A DNA stretch of 9,504 nt from Thermodesulfobacteriota bacterium (GTDB lineage Bacteria; Desulfobacterota; Thermodesulfobacteria; Thermodesulfobacteriales; Thermodesulfobacteriaceae): positions 1 through 9,504 of the forward strand of contig QNAZ01000020.1 of the NCBI GenBank assembly GCA_003641645.1, written 5' to 3'. Below, piece after piece: positions 6,000 through 9,504 of the stretch. Made by a program: the position numbers and the translations under genes. The notes beneath the pieces were generated by a model that searched no databases, was not told the origin of the DNA, and worked only from the letters and a program-made list of their open reading frames with translations. Each line of letters starts with the position of its first letter. Positions within the stretch are counted from its first letter, which is position 1.

Positions 6000-7651
6000 T
6001 CTAAAATGGCTCCCTTGGCTCCAGACTGAACCAAATTAGAATATTTTTTCAATATCCCTTTTAATTTTCTTTTAGGAGGTTTCCAACTTTTTTTTCTCTT
6101 TTCAAGTTCTTCTTGAGAAACTTTCAACTCAAGTTTTCTCTGAGGAATGTCTATTTCTATAATATCTCCATCTTTTACAAATGCAATCGGACCTCCTTCT
6201 GCTGCTTCTGGAGAAACATGCCCGATACAAGCACCTTGCGTTCCACCACTAAATCTTCCATCAGTTATAAGGGCAACTGAATCACCTAATCCCATTCCTA
6301 TAATTGCAGAAGTAGGAGAAAGCATTTCTCTCATTCCGGGTCCACCTTTTGGACCTTCATATCTTATAACTACTACATCACCTGGTTTTATTTTCCCCTT
6401 CAAAATAGCTTCATAAGCTTCCTCTTCAGAATTAAAAACCTTTGCTGGTCCAGTATGCTTTAGCATCTTTGGAACTATAGCACTTGTTTTTACAACTGCT
6501 CCATCAGGTGCCAAAGTTCCATAAAGAATTGCTATTCCACCTTCTTTATAATAAGGATCTTCAACTGGTCTTATTACATTACGATCAAGAACCTCTACCC
6601 CTTTAAGATTTTCTTTTAAAGTCTTTCCTGTAACAGTTTTTACATCAAGATGTATTATTCCCAGCTTAGATAATTCTTTCATTACTGCTGGTATTCCACC
6701 TGCAAAATGGAGATCAACAACTCCATATTCTCCTGCAGGAATAAGTTTTGCAAGAACAGGAGTTTTTTTAGAAATTTCATCAAAAGTTTTTAAATTAATA
6801 TCAATTTCTGCCTCCTTGGCAATTGCCATGAGATGAAGAACTGTATTTGTAGAACAACCCAAAGCCATATCAACAGCTATAGCATTTTCAAAAGATTTTT
6901 TAGTAATTAATTTTTTAGGAGTTAAATTTTTTTTGACAAGCTCCATCACCTTTTTACCAGTTTCTTTAGCAAGTCTTATTCTATCAGCAAATACAGCTGG
7001 GATTGTGCCGTTTCCAGGAAGAGCAAGACCTATAGCTTCAGAAAGACAATTCATGGAATTTGCAGTAACCATACCTGAACAGGAACCACAGGTTGGACAA
7101 GCACAGGCTTCAAGCTCTTGCAATTCTTCTTCGGTCATTTCCTTAGCTTTAACTTTTCCAATTCCTTCAAAAACTGAAATAAGATTTACTCTTTTTCCTT
7201 TATAATTCCCTACCAACATAGGACCACCAGCTATAATTATAGAAGGAATATTAATTCTAAACATAGCCATTAACATTCCAGGAGTAATTTTGTCACAACT
7301 TGTTACTAAAACCAATCCATCAAAAGCATTAGCCATAGCCATTATTTCTATAGAATCCGCAATGATTTCTCTACTGGGTAAAGAATACTTCATCCCTTCA
7401 TGATTCATAGCAATACCATCACACATACCTATAATACCAAACTCTACAGGAACCCCACCTTTTTCCCTAACTCCTGCTTTTACTGCTTCTACAATTTGTC
7501 TTAAATGAATATGTCCAGGAACTACTTCATTAAAAGAATTAGCAATACCTATTAATGGCTTTTTTAATTCTTCATCTGTAAAACCAAGAGCTTTAAATAA
7601 AGATCTATGTGGTGCCCTTTCCAATCCTTTTTTAACTTTATCACTCCTCAT
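5996..7651 (-). CDS. ilvD: Dihydroxy-acid dehydratase IlvD
   Basis: IlvD dehydrates 2,3-dihydroxy-3-methylbutanoate (and the methylpentanoate) to the 2-keto acids leading to valine, leucine and isoleucine. It is a cytoplasmic Fe-S enzyme. The 551 residues are full length for the shorter branch of the family. Seen: MRSDKVKKGLERAPHRSL at the start, the GMCDGIAMNHEGMKYSLPSR region (75-94) with likely metal ligand Asp78, SCDKITPGM (118-126) with cluster ligand Cys119 and Lys121 (carbamylated in the family), and CGSCSGMVTANSM (188-200) with Cys191. The NSFNEVVPGH stretch (38-47) has Asn where plant-type enzymes carry a third cluster cysteine. The ATG at 7649-7651 follows AGGAGA by five bases. It is the first gene of the ilvD-mlaEFD operon. 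Confidence 0.97.
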   Translation of the reverse strand: MRSDKVKKGLERAPHRSLFKALGFTDEELKKPLIGIANSFNEVVPGHIHLRQIVEAVKAGVREKGGVPVEFGIIGMCDGIAMNHEGMKYSLPSREIIADSIEIMAMANAFDGLVLVTSCDKITPGMLMAMFRINIPSIIIAGGPMLVGNYKGKRVNLISVFEGIGKVKAKEMTEEELQELEACACPTCGSCSGMVTANSMNCLSEAIGLALPGNGTIPAVFADRIRLAKETGKKVMELVKKNLTPKKLITKKSFENAIAVDMALGCSTNTVLHLMAIAKEAEIDINLKTFDEISKKTPVLAKLIPAGEYGVVDLHFAGGIPAVMKELSKLGIIHLDVKTVTGKTLKENLKGVEVLDRNVIRPVEDPYYKEGGIAILYGTLAPDGAVVKTSAIVPKMLKHTGPAKVFNSEEEAYEAILKGKIKPGDVVVIRYEGPKGGPGMREMLSPTSAIIGMGLGDSVALITDGRFSGGTQGACIGHVSPEAAEGGPIAFVKDGDIIEIDIPQRKLELKVSQEELEKRKKSWKPPKRKLKGILKKYSNLVQSGAKGAILE

Positions 7652-7668
7652 AACTTTCTCCTAACTCC

Positions 7669-7702
7669 TTATTTTATAAATATTCCATTTTAAATAAAAT
7701 AA
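7669..7702. repeat. Nine-base inverted repeat around the ilvD -10 region
   Basis: TTATTTTAT at 7669-7677 and ATAAAATAA at 7694-7702 are perfect inverted copies with a 16-base centre. They flank the proposed ilvD -10 and transcription start. It could be an operator, but both arms are only A and T, so chance is a real possibility. Confidence 0.3.
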
Positions 7703-7714
7703 CCTTGCTGTCAA
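7687..7714 (-). promoter_or_regulatory. Predicted sigma-70 promoter of the ilvD-mlaEFD operon
   Basis: Minus strand: consensus TTGACA at 7709-7714, 16-base spacer, TAAAAT at 7687-7692 (five of six matches to TATAAT). The expected start near 7680 gives a leader of about 30 bases containing the ribosome site. That is too short for an attenuator or riboswitch, so control would have to act at the promoter. It is the best promoter match in the window. Confidence 0.65.
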
Positions 7715-7768
7715 GAAAAATTGTATTAAATTTAAAAAAATCAAAATTTTAATAAAGAGGTTTTCAAA

Positions 7769-7993
7769 ATGCTTAAAGATTCTGTTGAAAAAGCTTTATC
7801 AAAAATTAGACCTTATTTACAAGCAGATGGTGGAGATGTGGAACTTGTAGAAGTTACTGAAGAAGGAGTAGTAAAAGTAAAATTAAAGGGTGCTTGTGGA
7901 TCATGTCCTATGGCTCAAATGACTCTAAAACTGGGAATAGAAAGATATCTTAAAAGAGAAGTCCCAGAAGTAACTGAAGTAATAGCTGTTTAA
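7769..7993 (+). CDS. Stand-alone NifU C-terminal domain protein (Nfu-type Fe-S carrier)
   Basis: Small Fe-S cluster carrier made only of the NifU/Nfu C-terminal domain, which holds a cluster between subunits and passes it to target proteins in the cytoplasm. The 74 residues show IRPYLQADGGDVELVEV (13-29) and the conserved CxxC in GACGSCPMAQMTLK (41-54), with Cys43 and Cys46. The N-terminal IscU-like and A-type domains of larger NifU/NfuA proteins are absent, as in many small Nfu proteins. An AAAGAGG ribosome site (7754-7760) is eight bases before the ATG. It heads a plus-strand run with rpoZ, dnaJ and probably moaC, and is divergent from ilvD, itself an Fe-S enzyme. I found no convincing promoter for it in the 7652-7768 gap. 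Confidence 0.92.
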   Translation: MLKDSVEKALSKIRPYLQADGGDVELVEVTEEGVVKVKLKGACGSCPMAQMTLKLGIERYLKREVPEVTEVIAV

Positions 7994-8024
7994 TAAAAAA
8001 ATATTAAATTTGAGGTGATAAAAG

Positions 8025-8291
8025 ATGGCAAGAATTACAGTAGAAGATTGTCTTAAAAAAATACCAAGTAGATTTAAATTAATTTATTTAGCTATTGAAC
8101 GAGTAAAACAATTAAAGGATGGAGCTCAACCCTTAATAGAATGTAGTAATAAAGAAATAGTTACTGCTTTAAGAGAAATTGCTGCAGGATTAGTTACTTT
8201 AGAAAATATTAAAGAATTAGATAAAAAAGAAAAGGTTGTTTCTCCTTACGAAATATCCGAAATTTTAAAACAAAAAAGTTTAAATAAATAA
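8025..8291 (+). CDS. rpoZ: RNA polymerase omega subunit
   Basis: The omega subunit binds the beta-prime subunit and helps assemble and stabilise RNA polymerase. The 88 residues are of usual length. The family opening ARITVEDCLKKIPSRFKLIY is at 2-21, followed by ERVKQLKDG (25-33) and the conserved NKEIVTALREIAAGLV (42-57); the tail is charged. A strong ribosome site, GAGGTGAT (8012-8019), is five bases before the ATG. It lies 31 bases after the Nfu gene and 14 bases before dnaJ on the same strand, so one transcript is likely. Where present, the known ppGpp site near the omega N-terminus involves residues such as Ala2 and Arg3 (the MAR motif), and this protein has MAR; whether it responds to ppGpp is inference. 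Confidence 0.93.
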   Translation: MARITVEDCLKKIPSRFKLIYLAIERVKQLKDGAQPLIECSNKEIVTALREIAAGLVTLENIKELDKKEKVVSPYEISEILKQKSLNK

Positions 8292-8305
8292 TATAATTTA
8301 ATAAT

Positions 8306-9451
8306 ATGACCTATAAAGATTATTACGCTATTCTTGGAATTCCCCGAGATGCAACTCAAGAAGAAATAAAACGTGCTTATAGAAGACTTGCACTCAAATA
8401 TCATCCAGATAGAAACCCAGGAAATAAAGAAGCTGAGGAAAAATTTAAAGAAATATCTGAAGCTTATGAAGTTCTTTCTGATCCAGAAAAAAGAGCAATT
8501 TATGATGCTTATGGATATTCAGGACTAAAATCTTCAGGTTATAAAGGATTTGAAGATATTTCTGATATCTTTAAAACTTTTTCTGATATTTTCGAGGAAT
8601 TTTTTGGTTTTTCCTTTGAGGAAAAAACACAAACCAAACCCAGAGATGGAGCAGATCTTTCTTATGAGGTAGTCTTAGATTTTGAAGATTTATTCCAAGA
8701 AAAAAGAATAAAATTAGAAATTGAAAAGTTTGAAATTTGTGATGTCTGTAAAGGCACAGGTTATGACCCCCAAAAAGGTGTTAAAATTTGTGATGTATGT
8801 AATGGTAAAGGAAGGGTTACTTATACTGAAGGATTTTTTAGAATAAGTTATACCTGCCCAGACTGTAAAGGAAGGGGAACTATTTATGTAGAAAAATGTT
8901 CAAAATGTAAAGGTTCTGGTAAGATTTGGAGAAAAAAGGAGTTAGAAGTAATTATCCCTGCTGGTATTGAAGATGGAAGTATTTTAAGAATACCAAAAGA
9001 AGGAGAACCAGGACTTTTCGGAGGTAAACCTGGTGATCTATTTTTAAGGGTAAAAGTAAAACCACATCGCTATTTTTATCGAGAAAAAAATAATGTAATA
9101 GGACAATTAAAAATCAATTTTATATCTGCTATTTTAGGAGATAAAGTTAAAATTCCTTATTTTGGAGAGGAATTAGAAATAAATATACCTGCTGGTATTC
9201 AACCAGGAGAAGAAATTGTTATTGAAGGAAAAGGACTGCCTGATATAAAAACAGGTAAAAAGGGAAATCTAATTCTCAAAGTTCAAGTAGAAATACCTAA
9301 AAAAATAAGTAAAGAAGGGGAAAAATTATTAAAAAAATTTGCTGAGATAGAAGGAATTAAAAATTTTGTAAATGAATTAAGTATAAATCAAAAAGATTCA
9401 AAAAAGAAAAAAGAAAGATTTTGGGAAAAATTTATATTTGGAAATAAATAA
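8306..9451 (+). CDS. dnaJ: Chaperone protein DnaJ (type I Hsp40)
   Basis: Co-chaperone that delivers unfolded proteins to DnaK and triggers its ATPase. The 381 residues have the full type I order. A J-domain (about 4-70) carries HPD at 33-35. The linker (71-116) has two DIF motifs (87-89, 94-96) but few glycines. The zinc domain has four CxxCxGxG motifs starting at Cys145, Cys162, Cys184 and Cys198. Two C-terminal substrate domains (about 210-330) follow, then a basic tail ending FWEKFIFGNK. No Shine-Dalgarno precedes the ATG at 8306, which is 14 bases after the rpoZ stop; coupling or a leaderless transcript are the options. dnaK and grpE are not nearby. It is intact, so dnaJ rather than the zinc-less cbpA. 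Confidence 0.96.
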   Translation: MTYKDYYAILGIPRDATQEEIKRAYRRLALKYHPDRNPGNKEAEEKFKEISEAYEVLSDPEKRAIYDAYGYSGLKSSGYKGFEDISDIFKTFSDIFEEFFGFSFEEKTQTKPRDGADLSYEVVLDFEDLFQEKRIKLEIEKFEICDVCKGTGYDPQKGVKICDVCNGKGRVTYTEGFFRISYTCPDCKGRGTIYVEKCSKCKGSGKIWRKKELEVIIPAGIEDGSILRIPKEGEPGLFGGKPGDLFLRVKVKPHRYFYREKNNVIGQLKINFISAILGDKVKIPYFGEELEINIPAGIQPGEEIVIEGKGLPDIKTGKKGNLILKVQVEIPKKISKEGEKLLKKFAEIEGIKNFVNELSINQKDSKKKKERFWEKFIFGNK

Positions 9452-9460
9452 ATTTTAAAT

Positions 9461-9504
9461 ATGTCTTTATTTTCACATCTTACAGAAAAAGGCAAAATTT
9501 ATAT
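9461..9504 (+). CDS. Start of a gene cut by the right edge, probably MoaC (cyclic pyranopterin monophosphate synthase)
   Basis: An open frame begins at ATG 9461, nine bases after the dnaJ stop, and reads MSLFSHLTEKGKIY up to the edge. MoaC proteins commonly begin with a hydrophobic residue or two, then SHLDEKGRxxMVDV, so the match is suggestive; the next codon starts AT, compatible with the expected Met. MoaC makes cyclic pyranopterin monophosphate in molybdenum cofactor synthesis. Only 14 codons are visible and no good ribosome site precedes them, so the call is tentative. Confidence 0.5.
   Translation, partial: MSLFSHLTEKGKIY

Noticed and set aside
7652..7768. Possible riboswitch, leader attenuator or plus-strand promoter in the ilvD/nfu gap.
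   Set aside because: The ilvD leader is only about 30 bases, with no leader peptide rich in Val, Leu or Ile. Plus-strand hexamers such as TTGCTG or TTGTAT have no convincing -10 at 16-18 bases.
1..9504. Mobile element, CRISPR array, defence system, toxin-antitoxin pair, tRNA or rRNA.
   Set aside because: No transposase, integrase, terminal inverted repeats, regularly spaced DNA repeats outside mlaD, or RNA gene signatures were seen; base composition is even across the window.

Overview
The window is low-GC DNA (very roughly one third G+C by eye, AT-rich even at codon third positions) packed with housekeeping genes from a Gram-negative bacterium. Lipid A genes (fabZ, lpxA, lpxI) and an outer-membrane lipid transport system (mlaE, mlaF, mlaD) show a double membrane. 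An AhbA-like siroheme decarboxylase suggests an organism making heme from siroheme, as sulfate reducers do. Together with Lys/Glu/Ile-rich proteins, this fits a thermophilic sulfate reducer of the Thermodesulfobacteria type. That placement is inference from gene content and composition, not a database match.

Layout. Positions 1-2882 (minus strand) hold a tight operon, read fabZ > lpxA > lpxI > GnnA-like Gfo/Idh/MocA oxidoreductase; the last gene runs off the left edge. Positions 2883-3008 are a divergent promoter region. Positions 3009-3461 (plus) hold a solitary ahbA-like gene with almost no 5' leader. Positions 3464-7651 (minus) hold ilvD > mlaE > mlaF > mlaD, starting from a good sigma-70 type promoter at 7687-7714. 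Positions 7652-7768 are a second divergent region. Positions 7769-9504 (plus) hold nfu-type NifU domain protein > rpoZ > dnaJ > start of a probable moaC, cut by the right edge.

How the genes work together. FabZ supplies the acyl-ACP pool and LpxA and LpxI carry out early lipid A steps. The neighbouring oxidoreductase resembles GnnA, so the lipid A may be built partly on 2,3-diamino-glucose. MlaE/F/D form an inner-membrane lipid transporter, here translationally tied to the branched-chain amino acid enzyme IlvD. The right-hand cluster covers Fe-S cluster delivery, RNA polymerase omega, a DnaJ co-chaperone and molybdopterin synthesis.

I found no tRNA, rRNA, CRISPR array, insertion sequence or phage gene. 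There is no gene-free stretch longer than about 130 bases, and nothing that clearly amounts to an undescribed system. The points most worth checking are the GnnA-like gene in the lipid A operon, the four exact 34-residue repeats in MlaD, the near-leaderless ahbA with a direct repeat in its promoter, and the ilvD-mla coupling.
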